Shown one piece after another: positions 27,346 to 37,267 of a DNA stretch of 64,000 bases. The position numbers and the translations under genes were made by a program. A model generated the notes under the pieces. The model had not been told where the DNA came from. It saw only the letters and a list, made by a program, of their open reading frames with translations, and did no database searches. The number at the start of each line of letters is the position of its first letter. Position 1 is the stretch's first letter. The stretch is from Pseudoxanthomonas sp. z9 (GTDB lineage: Bacteria; Pseudomonadota; Gammaproteobacteria; Xanthomonadales; Xanthomonadaceae), in the NCBI RefSeq assembly GCF_006542425.1, contig NZ_VFID01000012.1, positions 124,001 through 188,000 on the forward strand, given 5' to 3'.

Positions 27346-28011
27346 CTAGCGCTTTCCGTAGGCCCGCAGGAACAGGTCCACGCTGGCATCCAGGTGGCTG
27401 TCCACGTCGCCCCGGCCGGGCCGCTCGCACAAGCCGCACATCATGCGTCCATGGAGATCGCCCTTGATCAGGGTGAAGAACTGCTCGGCGGCCCGGGGCA
27501 CGTCGGGGATCTCCAGCTCGCCCGCATCCACGCGCGCCTGCAGCAGGGCGGCGAAGGCGTCGTGGGTGCGCTGTGGCCCGGCCTGCCAGAACACCTGCTT
27601 CAGGTTGTCGTCGATGTTGCCGGGGACCAGCATCATCCGGTGGGTGCTGATGGCCTCGTCGCTGCTGATCAGGGCGAAAAACGCCTGGGCGATGACCCGC
27701 AACTGGTCGCGTAGCGGTCCCTTGAGTTCGATCTGGAACAGGTCGTCGGGCAGCATTTCCTCGCATTTGGCCCGCACGGCCTCGGTGAACAAGGCTTCCT
27801 TGTCACCGAAATGGCTGTATACGGTCAGCTTGGAGACGCCGGCCTCGGCGGCGATCTGATCCATCGAGGTTCCTCCGAAGCCCTCGCGGGCGAACAGCCG
27901 CTTGGCGGCGTCGAGGATGGCGGCGCGCTTGCCGAGATCCTTGGGACGCCCGGGCCCGGTGGCGGGCTTGGCGGCAGGACGGCGGCTGGCGGGGGGAACG
28001 GGGCTGGCCAT
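27346..28011 (-). CDS. TetR/AcrR-family repressor of the divergent RND efflux genes
   Basis: DNA-binding repressor of 221 residues. The helix-turn-helix is clear (GGTSMDQIAAEAGVSKLTVYSHFGDKEALF, about residues 47-75), with a basic, Pro/Ala-rich N-terminal tail ahead of it. The C-terminal ligand domain ends in a TetR_C_9-like segment (AAEQFFTLIKGDLHGRMMCGL). It faces the RND adaptor gene across 80 nt of AT-rich DNA, the standard layout for a local efflux repressor (compare AcrR, SmeT). Ligand unknown. Confidence 0.92.
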   Translation of the reverse strand: MASPVPPASRRPAAKPATGPGRPKDLGKRAAILDAAKRLFAREGFGGTSMDQIAAEAGVSKLTVYSHFGDKEALFTEAVRAKCEEMLPDDLFQIELKGPLRDQLRVIAQAFFALISSDEAISTHRMMLVPGNIDDNLKQVFWQAGPQRTHDAFAALLQARVDAGELEIPDVPRAAEQFFTLIKGDLHGRMMCGLCERPGRGDVDSHLDASVDLFLRAYGKR

Positions 28012-28091
28012 TCGGCAATACTAGACTACTCGGTTCGATATTTATACTATACCGGCAAGTCCATTAATTACTGAATGACAACGGAGTCGCC
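28012..28091. promoter_or_regulatory. AT-rich divergent promoter/operator between tetR and the RND genes
   Basis: This 80-nt stretch is markedly AT-rich compared with its surroundings. On the plus strand TATACT (28043-28048) is a possible -10 element for the efflux genes, and the overlapping TATA-rich sequence reads as a plausible -10 on the other strand too. I could not identify a convincing palindromic operator. Confidence 0.5.
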
Positions 28092-29219
28092 ATGCACAGG
28101 CAGGGCTTGCGCGGGATCGGAATGGGTCTGTTCCTCGGATTGGCGCTGTCGGCCTGCGGAGGAAGCGATGAAACCGCGGAAACCCCGCGGCCGGCCATGG
28201 TGGTGCATCCTGTCGGCGGGGTCGAGGCGGCGCTGACGGCTTATGCCGGTGAGGTGCGGGCCCGCGAGGAGAGCCCGTTGTCGTTCCGGGTCGGCGGCAA
28301 TCTGACCCGTCGAAACGTCGATGCCGGTGCGCGGGTGCGGCGCGGAGAAATCCTGGCGCTGCTGGATCCGGGCGATTTCAGCCTGCAGGAGCAGGCCGCA
28401 CGCGCCGAACTGGCCGCCGCCGAGGCCGAACTGGCCCGCACCCGCGGCGACCGGGATCGTTACGCCAAGCTGGTCGAGCAGTCGGTGGTCAGCCGCTCCG
28501 CCTACGACGCGCAGGTCGCGGCCTGGAAGGCCGCCGACGGCCGGGTCCGCGCCGCCCGCGCGCAGATGGAAGTGATGCGCAACCAGGCGGGCTATTCGCA
28601 GCTGCGCGCGCCGCGCGACGGCGTGATTGCCAGCCGCCAGGCCGAAGCGGGCCAGGTGGTCGCCGCCGGGCAGACCATCTATACGCTGGCTGCCGATGGC
28701 GGACGCGAGGTCGCCATCGGCCTGCCGGAAAACCGCATCCGCGAGTTCAGCGTCGACCAGCCGGTGCTGGTGGAACTGTGGAATGCGCCGGGCGAGCGGT
28801 TGCCGGGCGCCATCCGCGAAATCGCACCCGCGGCCGATCCGCAGACCCGCACTTACGCCGCGCGGGTCAGCTTGGTTGGCGAAGCGGTCAACGCGGTCGA
28901 ACTGGGCCAGAGCGCGCGCGTCTACGTGCAGGAACACGGCGCCAAGGCGGCGCTGAAGCTGCCGCTGTCGGCGGTGCAGCGTGGCGCCAAGGGTGGCACC
29001 GCGGTCTGGGTGGTGGACCCGAAGACCGCCAAGGTGTCGCTGCGTCCGGTCCGGCTCGGCGCCTACGGCGATACTGAAGTACCCGTGCTGTCCGGTGTCG
29101 CCGCAACCGACTGGGTCGTGGTCGGCGGCGGCCATCTGCTGCGCGAAGGCGTGGCGGTGACGCCCGTGGATCGGGACAACCGCCCCGTGCTGGCGGTGCC
29201 CGCCAAGGAAGCACGCTGA
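28092..29219 (+). CDS. RND efflux periplasmic adaptor lipoprotein
   Basis: Membrane-fusion protein of 375 residues linking the inner-membrane pump to an outer-membrane channel. A lipobox (GLALSACGGS, Cys near residue 21) marks it as a lipoprotein. The lipoyl half-motifs (EESPLSFRVGGNLTRRNVDAGARVRRGEIL and YSQLRAPRDGVIASRQAEAGQVV) flank an alpha-hairpin of about residues 100-160, as in AcrA/MexA-type adaptors. A GGAG site precedes the ATG. The pump gene follows 52 nt later. No outer-membrane partner is in this operon; tolC nearby is a candidate. Confidence 0.94.
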   Translation: MHRQGLRGIGMGLFLGLALSACGGSDETAETPRPAMVVHPVGGVEAALTAYAGEVRAREESPLSFRVGGNLTRRNVDAGARVRRGEILALLDPGDFSLQEQAARAELAAAEAELARTRGDRDRYAKLVEQSVVSRSAYDAQVAAWKAADGRVRAARAQMEVMRNQAGYSQLRAPRDGVIASRQAEAGQVVAAGQTIYTLAADGGREVAIGLPENRIREFSVDQPVLVELWNAPGERLPGAIREIAPAADPQTRTYAARVSLVGEAVNAVELGQSARVYVQEHGAKAALKLPLSAVQRGAKGGTAVWVVDPKTAKVSLRPVRLGAYGDTEVPVLSGVAATDWVVVGGGHLLREGVAVTPVDRDNRPVLAVPAKEAR

Positions 29220-29271
29220 TGAAAGCGACGATCAGGATGGGGCTCGCGTCCGCTGAAGGGAGTCGCTGACC

Positions 29272-32200
29272 ATGCGCCGCTTCAATGTCTCCGAGTGGGC
29301 GCTGACCAACCGCTCGCTGGTGCTGTTCGCGATGATCGTGCTTGCGCTGATCGGTACCTGGTCATACCGGCACCTGGGCCAATCCGAGGATCCGCCGTTC
29401 ACCTTCAAGGCGATGGTCGTGCGCACGGTATGGCCCGGCGCGACCGCCGACGAAGTGTCCAAGCAGGTCACCGAGCGCATCGAGAAGGCGCTGATGACCA
29501 CCGGCAAGTACGAGTTCATCCGCTCGTATTCGCGCGCCGGCGAGTCGCAGGTCATCTTCATGGCCCGGGATTCGCTCAAGTCCAAGGACATTCCCGAACT
29601 CTGGTACCAGATCCGCAAGAAGGTCGGCGACGTCCGCTACACCCTGCCCGAAGGCGTGGTGGGGCCGTTCTTCAACGACGAGTTCGGTGACACCTTCGGC
29701 AATATCTATGCGCTGACCGGACCGGGCTTCGACTATGCGGTGATGAAGGACTACGCGGACCGCATCCAGTTGGAACTGCAACGCGTATCCGACGTGGGCA
29801 AGGTGGAACTGGTCGGACTGCAGGACGAGAAGGTCTGGATTGAACTCTCCAACACCAAGCTGGCGACGCTGGGCATTCCGCTGACGGCGGTGCAACAGGC
29901 GGTGGATGAGCAGAACGCGATGACCTCGGCCGGTTTCTTCGAGACGCCAAGCGACCGGGTGCAACTGCGGGTCAGCGGGGAATTCAGCTCGGTCGAGGAG
30001 ATCCGCGAATTCCCGATCCATGCCGGCGGCCGCACGGTCCGGCTGGGTGACATCGCCGAGGTGCGCCGCGGCTTCGCGGATCCGTCCGCACCGAAGATGC
30101 GCTTCATGGGCGAGGACGCCATCGGCATCGCGGTGGCGATGAAGGACGGTGGCGACATCCTCAAGCTGGGCGACACCCTGGAGCACGAATTCCAGCGCCT
30201 GCAGAAATCCCTCCCGGTTGGCATGCAGTTGCGCAAGGTATCCGACCAGCCGCATGCGGTGGAGGAATCGGTCGGCGAGTTCGTGCGGGTGCTGACCGAG
30301 GCGGTGATCATCGTGCTGGTGGTCAGCTTCTTCTCGTTGGGCCTGCGTACCGGCCTGGTGGTGGCGGTCTCGATTCCGCTGGTGCTGGCGATGACCTTCG
30401 CGGTGATGCATTACTTCGGCATCGGCCTGCACAAGATCTCGCTGGGCGCGCTGGTGCTGGCGCTGGGCCTGCTGGTGGACGACGCGATCATCGCGGTGGA
30501 GATGATGGCCATCAAGATGGAGCAGGGTTACGACCGCTTGAAGGCCGCGAGTTTCGCCTACGAGTCGACCGCATTCCCGATGCTGACGGGTACGCTGGTC
30601 ACCGCCGCCGGCTTCCTGCCGATTGCCACCGCCGCGTCGAGCACCGGCGAATACACACGCTCGCTGTTCCAGGTGGTGACGATCGCCCTGGTGGTGTCGT
30701 GGATCGCGGCGGTGCTGTTCATTCCCTATCTTGGCGACAAGATGCTGCCGGACCTGGATCAGCCGCGGCCGCCGAAGCCGGGGTCGCTGGCCGCGCGCTG
30801 GCATGGCCTGCGCGCGCGCCTGGCCGATCGCCATCCGGCACTGGCCGGCTGGCTGGAACCCGCGCCGCATGACGCCCACGATCACGATCCCTACCAGCGG
30901 CCGTTCTACCAGAAGTTCCGCAAGCTGCTGGATGCCTGCCTGCGCCATCGCTGGCTGGTGATCGGCGTGACCGTGCTGGCGTTCGTGCTGTCGATCGTCA
31001 TGTTCCGCTTCATTCCGCAGCAGTTCTTCCCCGACTCGGTGCGCCCGGAACTGATGGTGGATCTCGAACTGGCCGAAGGCAGCTCGCTCAAGTCCACCGA
31101 CGCGCAGGCGCGCCAGCTGGAGAAGCTGCTGGCCAGGCGCGAAGGCATCCAGAACTACGTGGCCTACATCGGCACCGGCTCGCCGCGTTTCTACCTGCCG
31201 CTGGACCAGCAATTGCCGCAGGCCAATTTCTCGCAGTTCGTGGTACTGGCCGACGACACCGAGGCGCGCGAGTCCACCCGCAAGTGGCTGATCGAGGAGG
31301 TCGCGCCGAAGTTCCCGCAATTGCAGTTCCGGGTGACCCGGCTGGAGAACGGACCGCCGGTGGGCTATCCGATCCAGTTCCGCGTGTCGGGCGAGCACAT
31401 CGACCGGGTGCAGGCGCTCGCGCGCCAGGTGGCCGAAAAGGTGCGCGCGAATCCTAATGTCGCCAACGTCAACCTCGACTGGGATGAACCCAGCAAGATC
31501 GTGCGCCTGGTGATCGACCAGGATCGCGCCCGCGCGCTCGGCGTCAGTACCGCGCAGGTATCGCACTTCCTGACCAGTTCGCTGTCGGGCCTGCACGTGA
31601 GCACCTATCGCGAGGGCAACGAGCTGATCGAGATCCTGCTGCGTGGTCCGGAGCAGGAACGCGCGCGCATGGATCTCGTGGGCAGCCTGGCGGTGCCGAC
31701 CAGCAATGGCGGCAGCGTGCCGCTTTCGCAGATCGCCAACCTGGAATACGCGTTCGAGGACGGCATCATCTGGCATCGCAATCGGTTGCCGACGGTGACC
31801 GTGCGTGCGGATCTCAATACCGATGATCTGACCCCGCCGACCGTGGTGGGGCAGATCCAGCCGACCCTGGAAGACATCCGCAAGGCGTTGCCGGAAGGCT
31901 ACCTGCTGGAAACCGGCGGCACCGTCGAGGATTCCGCGCGCGGGCAGAACTCGATCAACGCCGGCATGCCGCTGTTCCTGCTGGTGGTGGCGACCTTGCT
32001 GATGCTGCAACTACGCAGCTTCCCGCGGATGGCACTGGTGGCGCTGACCGCGCCGCTGGGACTGATCGGCGTGACCCTCGCGCTGCTGATCTTCCGGGTG
32101 CCGTTCGGTTTCGTCGCCATGCTCGGCACCATCGCCCTGGCGGGCATGATCATGCGCAACTCGGTGATCCTGGTGGATCAGATCCAGCAGGACATCGATG

Positions 32201-32442
32201 CCGGACACGATCGCTGGCACGCGATCATCGATGCCACCGTGCGCCGGTTCCGGCCCATCGTGCTGACCGCGCTGGCGGCGGTGCTGGCGATGATCCCGCT
32301 GTCGCGCAGTGCGTTCTTCGGGCCGATGGCGGTGGCGATCATGGGTGGCCTGACCGTGGCGACCCTATTGACCCTGCTGTTCCTGCCGGCGCTGTATGCG
32401 GCGTGGTTCAAGGTGAAGCCGGAGGAAGGCAACGCGGGCTGA
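29272..32442 (+). CDS. RND efflux pump permease
   Basis: Proton-driven inner-membrane pump of 1056 residues, the usual RND length, with twelve predicted helices in two repeats and two large periplasmic domains. TM4 carries the proton-relay pair in ALGLLVDDAIIAVEMMAIKMEQG (about residues 398-420). The porter domain begins after TM1 (QSEDPPFTFKAMVVRTVWPGATADEVSKQV). The N-terminus (NVSEWALTNRSLVLFAMIVL) and the QSEDPPF signature place it in a subgroup distinct from classical AcrB; substrates cannot be predicted. GGGAG precedes the ATG. Probably repressed by the divergent TetR protein. Confidence 0.95.
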   Translation: MRRFNVSEWALTNRSLVLFAMIVLALIGTWSYRHLGQSEDPPFTFKAMVVRTVWPGATADEVSKQVTERIEKALMTTGKYEFIRSYSRAGESQVIFMARDSLKSKDIPELWYQIRKKVGDVRYTLPEGVVGPFFNDEFGDTFGNIYALTGPGFDYAVMKDYADRIQLELQRVSDVGKVELVGLQDEKVWIELSNTKLATLGIPLTAVQQAVDEQNAMTSAGFFETPSDRVQLRVSGEFSSVEEIREFPIHAGGRTVRLGDIAEVRRGFADPSAPKMRFMGEDAIGIAVAMKDGGDILKLGDTLEHEFQRLQKSLPVGMQLRKVSDQPHAVEESVGEFVRVLTEAVIIVLVVSFFSLGLRTGLVVAVSIPLVLAMTFAVMHYFGIGLHKISLGALVLALGLLVDDAIIAVEMMAIKMEQGYDRLKAASFAYESTAFPMLTGTLVTAAGFLPIATAASSTGEYTRSLFQVVTIALVVSWIAAVLFIPYLGDKMLPDLDQPRPPKPGSLAARWHGLRARLADRHPALAGWLEPAPHDAHDHDPYQRPFYQKFRKLLDACLRHRWLVIGVTVLAFVLSIVMFRFIPQQFFPDSVRPELMVDLELAEGSSLKSTDAQARQLEKLLARREGIQNYVAYIGTGSPRFYLPLDQQLPQANFSQFVVLADDTEARESTRKWLIEEVAPKFPQLQFRVTRLENGPPVGYPIQFRVSGEHIDRVQALARQVAEKVRANPNVANVNLDWDEPSKIVRLVIDQDRARALGVSTAQVSHFLTSSLSGLHVSTYREGNELIEILLRGPEQERARMDLVGSLAVPTSNGGSVPLSQIANLEYAFEDGIIWHRNRLPTVTVRADLNTDDLTPPTVVGQIQPTLEDIRKALPEGYLLETGGTVEDSARGQNSINAGMPLFLLVVATLLMLQLRSFPRMALVALTAPLGLIGVTLALLIFRVPFGFVAMLGTIALAGMIMRNSVILVDQIQQDIDAGHDRWHAIIDATVRRFRPIVLTALAAVLAMIPLSRSAFFGPMAVAIMGGLTVATLLTLLFLPALYAAWFKVKPEEGNAG

Positions 32443-32516
32443 CACGTGACGGGCCCGGCCCAACCCGCGCTGGCGTGACCGGAGCGCGCATCGCGGAGGC
32501 CAGTCGAAGCCCCACC

Positions 32517-32840
32517 TTATGGAAGGTGGGGCGGGACCTTCATGCGCAGCAGGCGGATCAGCATTGGATCCATGTAGTCGTACTCATCCGGGATGTCGAG
32601 GCAGACGATACGTTGCCGGCCCAGGTGGGCGCGAAAGCGTGACGACAGCTTGTTGCGGTGCGCACGCTCCATGACGAACACCAGGTCGGCCCACTTCAGA
32701 AGCTCGGGTGTAAGTGGATTCTCCGCATCGTTGTTCAGGCCGGCGGAAGCGGCCTCCACACCGGGCCAATCCGCAAAGACCTGTTCCGCCGTGGGGCTGC
32801 GCAGCCGGTTCTGGCTGCAGATGAAGAGCACCTTGCGCAT
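32517..32840 (-). CDS. Low-molecular-weight protein tyrosine phosphatase-like protein
   Basis: Small protein of 107 residues. The P-loop nucleophile motif C-x5-R-S is present as CSQNRLRSPTAE near residues 8-19, and the general-acid Asp is probably in DIPDEYDYMDP near residues 85-95. This is shorter than classical enzymes (about 150) and belongs to a compact subgroup. It starts 8 nt after the stop of the racemase gene, so they form a pair. Activity on phosphotyrosine is inference. The stop converges toward the RND pump gene with 75 nt between, where I see nothing notable. Confidence 0.82.
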   Translation of the reverse strand: MRKVLFICSQNRLRSPTAEQVFADWPGVEAASAGLNNDAENPLTPELLKWADLVFVMERAHRNKLSSRFRAHLGRQRIVCLDIPDEYDYMDPMLIRLLRMKVPPHLP

Positions 32841-32848
32841 CACTGACC

Positions 32849-33544
32849 CTAGCCTTCGAGCGCGTGGTCGGCCGCGGCACGGGCATGCAGCGTGGTGGTG
32901 TCGAACAGTGGCACCCGTGAATCCCCTGGCCCCACCAGCAGCGAGATTTCCGTGCAACCCAGGATCACCGCTTCCGCGCCACGGGTGATCAGGCGATCGA
33001 TGACGCCGCGATAGATCCCGCGTGATCCTTCGTCGACGATGCCCTGGCAGAGTTCCTCGTAGATGATGCGATGGACCTCGAGGCGGTCTCCGGCGTCGGG
33101 GATAAGCACGTCCAGGCCATGATCGCCTTGCAGGCGTTCGCGATAGAAATCCTCTTCCATGGTGAACCGCGTGCCCAGCAGGCCGACGCGCCTGAATCCC
33201 GCTGCCGTGACGGCGATCGCGGTGGGATCGGCGATGTGCAGCAGCGGCAGCCCGGTCGCGGCTTCCATCACCGGCGCGACTTTGTGCATCGTGTTGGTGC
33301 AGATCACGAGGAAATCGGCGCCGGCCGATTGCAGGCGCCGTGCGGCATCGGCCAGCAACGCCCCCGCGTGCTCCCACTCGCCGGCGTGCTGGAGCTGTTC
33401 GATGTCGTGGAAGTCCACGCTGTAAAGCAGGATGCGCGCCGAATGCAGGCCGCCGAGGCGTTCCTGCACGCGCTGGTTGATAAGGCGGTAATAGGGCACG
33501 GTGGATTCCCAGCTCATGCCGCCCAGCATTCCGATGGTCTTCAT
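32849..33544 (-). CDS. Aspartate/glutamate racemase-family protein
   Basis: Cofactor-independent racemase-fold protein of 231 residues, similar in length to E. coli YgeA/RacX. Both catalytic cysteine regions are visible: FLVICTNTMHKVA (Cys near residue 81) and AVILGCTEISLL (Cys near residue 195). The N-terminus MKTIGMLGGMSWEST is characteristic. Members racemise aspartate, glutamate or several other amino acids, so the substrate is left open. It is followed at once by the small phosphatase gene. Confidence 0.93.
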   Translation of the reverse strand: MKTIGMLGGMSWESTVPYYRLINQRVQERLGGLHSARILLYSVDFHDIEQLQHAGEWEHAGALLADAARRLQSAGADFLVICTNTMHKVAPVMEAATGLPLLHIADPTAIAVTAAGFRRVGLLGTRFTMEEDFYRERLQGDHGLDVLIPDAGDRLEVHRIIYEELCQGIVDEGSRGIYRGVIDRLITRGAEAVILGCTEISLLVGPGDSRVPLFDTTTLHARAAADHALEG

Positions 33545-33610
33545 GCCGGCATTGTAGGAGCAAGGACAGGTGGATGAGGCGTGCGGGAGACAGGTGGGAA
33601 CGGATGCCAG

Positions 33611-34015
33611 TCAGGCGTCCGATGGAGAAGTTTCGTCGCGAGCCCGTGCTTCGCCGGCCGGTTCCGGATCGGACTGTAGAACCAGTTGTGCCAGCAATGC
33701 CATCCAGACCGGGATCACGAACCAGCCCCGCCAGACATCTTCGAGCCCGCTCTTCGGGAATCCATGCTTCGCCACCAGGTAGAACCCGCCGAAGAACAGC
33801 AGGACGAAGATCGGAACCAGGCGCGGTTGCATGAGGCCCATGAGCCCGGAGTCGTTGGGGTCGGCCGTTTCCGCGGACGAGTTGAGCAGGAAGACCAGGG
33901 CCAGCGGAAGGACGCCTTCCAGCACCGGCCATCCCGCCAGCGAGCCGACGCCCCACAGCGTGATCAGCGAGGCGGAGATCACCAGTCTCAATCGATGCTT
34001 CGTGCCGGGCGTCAT
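33611..34015 (-). CDS. Hypothetical membrane protein
   Basis: Unrecognised protein of 134 residues. Hydropathy suggests four membrane segments: LVISASLITLWGVGSLAGW, LEGVLPLALVFLL, LVPIFVLLFFGGFYLVAKH and WFVIPVWMALLAQLVLQ, with an acidic hydrophilic C-terminus (PEPAGEARARDETSPSDA). No domain is evident. It lies between the racemase gene (same strand) and the terminator of the leu operon. Confidence 0.6.
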   Translation of the reverse strand: MTPGTKHRLRLVISASLITLWGVGSLAGWPVLEGVLPLALVFLLNSSAETADPNDSGLMGLMQPRLVPIFVLLFFGGFYLVAKHGFPKSGLEDVWRGWFVIPVWMALLAQLVLQSDPEPAGEARARDETSPSDA

Positions 34016-34100
34016 GTCCGCGTCCTCTGCATGGCGAGGCGGACTATGGCCGGATCAGGTCTCAACCACAAGCAGTTGGCGGACGGCTGGCAAGACGGGC

Positions 34101-34127
34101 AAAAAAAAGGCGGGCCGAAGCCCGCCT
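34101..34127 (-). terminator. Intrinsic terminator of the ilv-leu operon
   Basis: AGGCGGGC-CGAA-GCCCGCCT makes an 8-bp stem; read on the minus strand it is followed by eight T (34101-34108). It lies 16 nt after the leuB stop. Confidence 0.9.
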
Positions 34128-34143
34128 GTCAGAGAGAGCAGAC

Positions 34144-35232
34144 TCAGTCCCTGAGTTCGGCGACGTAGCAGTGCTCGTTCAACTGTTCGATCACCGCCTG
34201 GGCGGCAGCCTGGGTGGAGACGCCGCGACCGCCTGCGGCCAGATCGTTGGTGAACACCTGCGCGTTGAGGGCACCATCGACCGCGCGCTCGATGCAATCG
34301 GCCTCTTCGTCCAGGCCCAGTGAGTGGCGCAGCAGCATCGCGCAGCTCAGGATGGCGGCGTACGGGTTGGCGATGCCCTTGCCGGCGATGTCCGGTGCCG
34401 AGCCGTGAATCGGTTCATACAGGCCGACCCGGCCGTCGCCCAGCGAGGCCGAGGGCAACAGGCCCAGCGATCCGGCCAGCATCGAGGCTTCGTCGGTCAG
34501 GATGTCGCCGAACATGTTTTCGGTGACGATCACGTCGTACTCGCGTGGCCGCGACAGCAGGTGCATGGCCATCGCGTCGACCAGCACGTGCTCCAGTTTC
34601 ACGTCGGCGAATTCCTCGCGACCGATGCGCGCGGTGACGTCGCGCCACAGGCGCGAGGTCTCCAGCACGTTGGCCTTGTCCACCGACACCAGGTAGCCGC
34701 GACGCTGGCGTGCCAGGCGGAACGCGCTGCGCACCACCCGCTCGATTTCGGTGACGCTGTAGCTGCACAGATCGCTGGCGCCGCGTTCGTCGCGGGTCTT
34801 GTCGCCGAAGTAGATGCCGCCGGTCAGTTCGCGCACCACCATGATGTCCACCCCGGTCAGCAGGTGCGGCTTGATCGGCGAGGCGTTCAGCGCCGCCGGG
34901 TGCGGGCGGACCGGTCGCAGGTTGGCGAACAGGCCCAGGCCCCTGCGCAGTGCCAGCAGGCCCTGCTCGGGACGGATCTTCGCGTTCGGGTCGGACCATT
35001 TCGGTCCGCCCACCGCACCCAGCAGCACCGCGTCGGCCTGCTGGCAGGCGCGCAGGGTGGCGGCCGGCAGCGGATCGCCATGACGATCGATGGCGATGCC
35101 GCCGATGTCGTGTTCGGTGAAAGTGAAGTCGTGGCCGTGGCGGCGGGCCACGGTACGCAGGACGGAGACGGCGGCGGCGGTGACTTCCGGACCGATGCCG
35201 TCGCCGGGCAGGACGGCGATTTCAGCGCGCAT
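34144..35232 (-). CDS. leuB: 3-isopropylmalate dehydrogenase
   Basis: Oxidises and decarboxylates 3-isopropylmalate to 2-oxoisocaproate, the third step of leucine synthesis, with NAD. Length 362 residues is normal. Family blocks are [15 protein letters not shown] at the N-terminus, [29 protein letters not shown], and the metal/substrate region [30 protein letters not shown] (about residues 240-269). [16 protein letters not shown] is the cofactor-side motif. The start overlaps the leuD end by 11 nt, and a terminator follows. It is the last gene of the superoperon. Confidence 0.97.
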   Translation of the reverse strand: MRAEIAVLPGDGIGPEVTAAAVSVLRTVARRHGHDFTFTEHDIGGIAIDRHGDPLPAATLRACQQADAVLLGAVGGPKWSDPNAKIRPEQGLLALRRGLGLFANLRPVRPHPAALNASPIKPHLLTGVDIMVVRELTGGIYFGDKTRDERGASDLCSYSVTEIERVVRSAFRLARQRRGYLVSVDKANVLETSRLWRDVTARIGREEFADVKLEHVLVDAMAMHLLSRPREYDVIVTENMFGDILTDEASMLAGSLGLLPSASLGDGRVGLYEPIHGSAPDIAGKGIANPYAAILSCAMLLRHSLGLDEEADCIERAVDGALNAQVFTNDLAAGGRGVSTQAAAQAVIEQLNEHCYVAELRD

Positions 35233-35803
35233 GGCGGGTTTCCTCGTAGTGTTCGATATCGGCCTGGCGGGCCAGCAGATAGCCCATTTCGTCGACGCCT
35301 TCGAGCAGGCAGGTCTGGGCGAAGGCATCCAGCGGGAAGGGGTAGACGCGGCCGTCGGGCGTGCGCAGTTCGCGCGCGGCCACGTCGATGACCAGTTCGT
35401 CATCGGGGCGTTCCATCAGCGCCTGCACGTCGTCCTCGGCCAGCACCACCGGCAACAGGCCGTTCTTCAGGCTGTTGTTGCGGAAGATGTCAGCAATCTC
35501 GCTGCTGACGATCGCGCGCAGGCCCAGGTCGGTCAGCGCCCACGGCGCGTGTTCGCGCGAGGAGCCGCAGCCGAAGTTCCGGCCGGCCAGCAGTACGGCG
35601 CGGCCGGCGTTTTCCGGCTGGTTGAACGGGAATTCCGGATTGGGCGTGCCGTCGGCCTGCCAGCGCCAGTCGTTGAACGCATTGCGGCCCAGGCCGGCGC
35701 GTTCGGTGGTGGACAGGAACCGGGCCGGGATGATCTGGTCGGTGTCGATGTTGGTCTGGCGCAGCACGACGCTCTGCGAACGCAGTTCACGGAAACCGCT
35801 CAT
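35222..35803 (-). CDS. leuD: 3-isopropylmalate dehydratase small subunit
   Basis: Swivelling-domain subunit that with LeuC isomerises 2-isopropylmalate to 3-isopropylmalate. Length 193 residues fits. [14 protein letters not shown] near residue 17 and [17 protein letters not shown] (about residues 73-89) are the signature blocks. Its ATG overlaps the leuC stop codon (ATGA), so LeuC and LeuD are made in equal amounts by coupled translation, and the end overlaps leuB. Confidence 0.97.
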   Translation of the reverse strand: MSGFRELRSQSVVLRQTNIDTDQIIPARFLSTTERAGLGRNAFNDWRWQADGTPNPEFPFNQPENAGRAVLLAGRNFGCGSSREHAPWALTDLGLRAIVSSEIADIFRNNSLKNGLLPVVLAEDDVQALMERPDDELVIDVAARELRTPDGRVYPFPLDAFAQTCLLEGVDEMGYLLARQADIEHYEETRHAR

Positions 35804-37254
35804 CAGGCCACCTCCTTGCGCGCAGCGAACAGTTCGCGGGGATCGCTGACCCTTCCGTTCACCGCCGCCCATGCCGCGGTCAGCGGCGAGGCCAGCAGGG
35901 TGCGCGAGCCGGGGCCCTGGCGGCCTTCGAAATTGCGGTTGCTGGTGCTGACCGCCAACTGGCCGGGCGCGACCAGATCACCGTTCATGGCGATGCACAT
36001 CGAGCAGCCCGGTTCGCGCCATTCAGCGCCGGCGGCGCGCACGATGGCGTCGATGCCCTCGGCCTCGGCCTGGCGCTTGACCTGCTCCGAGCCCGGCACC
36101 ACCAGCATGCGCACGCGCGGGTCGATACTGCGACCGCGCAGCACCGAGGCGACCTCGCGCATGTCGCTCAGGCGGCCGTTGGTGCAGGAGCCGACGAACA
36201 CCACGTCCACCGGCGTACCCGCCAGCGCATGGCCGGCCTCGAACGCCATGTAGTCCAGCGCCTTGCGCGCGGCGGCGTCGTTGGCGGCGGGAATCGGCGC
36301 ATCGATCGCGATCGCGGTGCCGGGGTGCGTGCCCCAGGTCAGGGTCGGGCGGATGTCGGCGGCGTCGATGCGCACCTCCACGTCATGGCGCGCGCCCTCG
36401 TCGCTGCGCAGCGACGCCCAGTCACGTTTCGACTGCTCGAAGTCGGCGCCCTTGGGCGCGCGCGGCGCCTGCGCCAGCCAGGCGAAGGTAACCTCGTCCG
36501 GTGCGACCATGCCGGCCCGCGCGCCGGCTTCGATCGACATGTTGCACAGGGTCATGCGCTGCTCCATGTCCATCGCGCGGATGGTGGAACCGCGATACTC
36601 GATGACATGGCCGGTGCCGCCGTTGACGCCGATCACGCCGATGATGTGCAGGATGACGTCCTTGGCGCCGACACCCGGCGCCAGTTCGCCTTCCACTGTA
36701 ATCGCCATGGACTTCGGCTTGCGCTGCAGCAGGCACTGGGTGGCCAGCACGTGGCCGACTTCGCTGGTGCCGATGCCGAACGCCAGCGCGCCGAACGCGC
36801 CGTGGGTGGAGGTGTGGCTGTCGCCGCACACGATGGTCATGCCGGGCTGGGTGAAACCCAGTTCCGGCGCGATGACGTGGACGATGCCGCGCTGGTCCGA
36901 ACCCATGTCGAACAGCTCGATGCCATGCTCGGCGCAGTTGCGCGCCAGCGTCTGGACCTGGGTTTCGGCGGCGGCCGTGTAGTAGGGCAGCCTGCCGTCC
37001 GCGCCGGCGGGCAGGGTGGGGGTGGAGTGATCCATGGTCGCCTTGGTGCGATCCGGGCGGCGCGGCTTCAGGCCGCGCGATTTCAGCTCGGTGAAGGCCT
37101 GTGGCGAGGTGACTTCGTGGATCAGGTGCAGATCGATGTACAGCACGGCGGGCGCGGCGTCGCTTTCGGGGCTGACGACGTGCGCGTCCCAGAGTTTGTC
37201 GAACAGGGTGCGGGGTGGTGGGGTGGTCATGGTCTGAGTGTCGGGTGAATTCAT
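35803..37254 (-). CDS. leuC: 3-isopropylmalate dehydratase large subunit
   Basis: Aconitase-family iron-sulfur subunit of isopropylmalate isomerase. Length 483 residues. The 4Fe-4S ligands are the Cys in [13 protein letters not shown] and the two in [37 protein letters not shown]-type sequence ([20 protein letters not shown]) is also present. Two starts are possible: 37254, used here, and 37230 ([15 protein letters not shown]), which matches the usual N-terminus better; neither has a strong ribosome site. It begins 13 nt after the leuA stop. Confidence 0.96.
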   Translation of the reverse strand: MNSPDTQTMTTPPPRTLFDKLWDAHVVSPESDAAPAVLYIDLHLIHEVTSPQAFTELKSRGLKPRRPDRTKATMDHSTPTLPAGADGRLPYYTAAAETQVQTLARNCAEHGIELFDMGSDQRGIVHVIAPELGFTQPGMTIVCGDSHTSTHGAFGALAFGIGTSEVGHVLATQCLLQRKPKSMAITVEGELAPGVGAKDVILHIIGVIGVNGGTGHVIEYRGSTIRAMDMEQRMTLCNMSIEAGARAGMVAPDEVTFAWLAQAPRAPKGADFEQSKRDWASLRSDEGARHDVEVRIDAADIRPTLTWGTHPGTAIAIDAPIPAANDAAARKALDYMAFEAGHALAGTPVDVVFVGSCTNGRLSDMREVASVLRGRSIDPRVRMLVVPGSEQVKRQAEAEGIDAIVRAAGAEWREPGCSMCIAMNGDLVAPGQLAVSTSNRNFEGRQGPGSRTLLASPLTAAWAAVNGRVSDPRELFAARKEVA

Positions 37255-37267
37255 GTCGCGATCGGCC

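Noticed and set aside
29362-32010. Open frame of 882 codons antisense to the RND pump gene
   Set aside because: It mirrors codon bias of the pump gene, has no ribosome site or recognised domain, and the pump on the plus strand is unambiguous.
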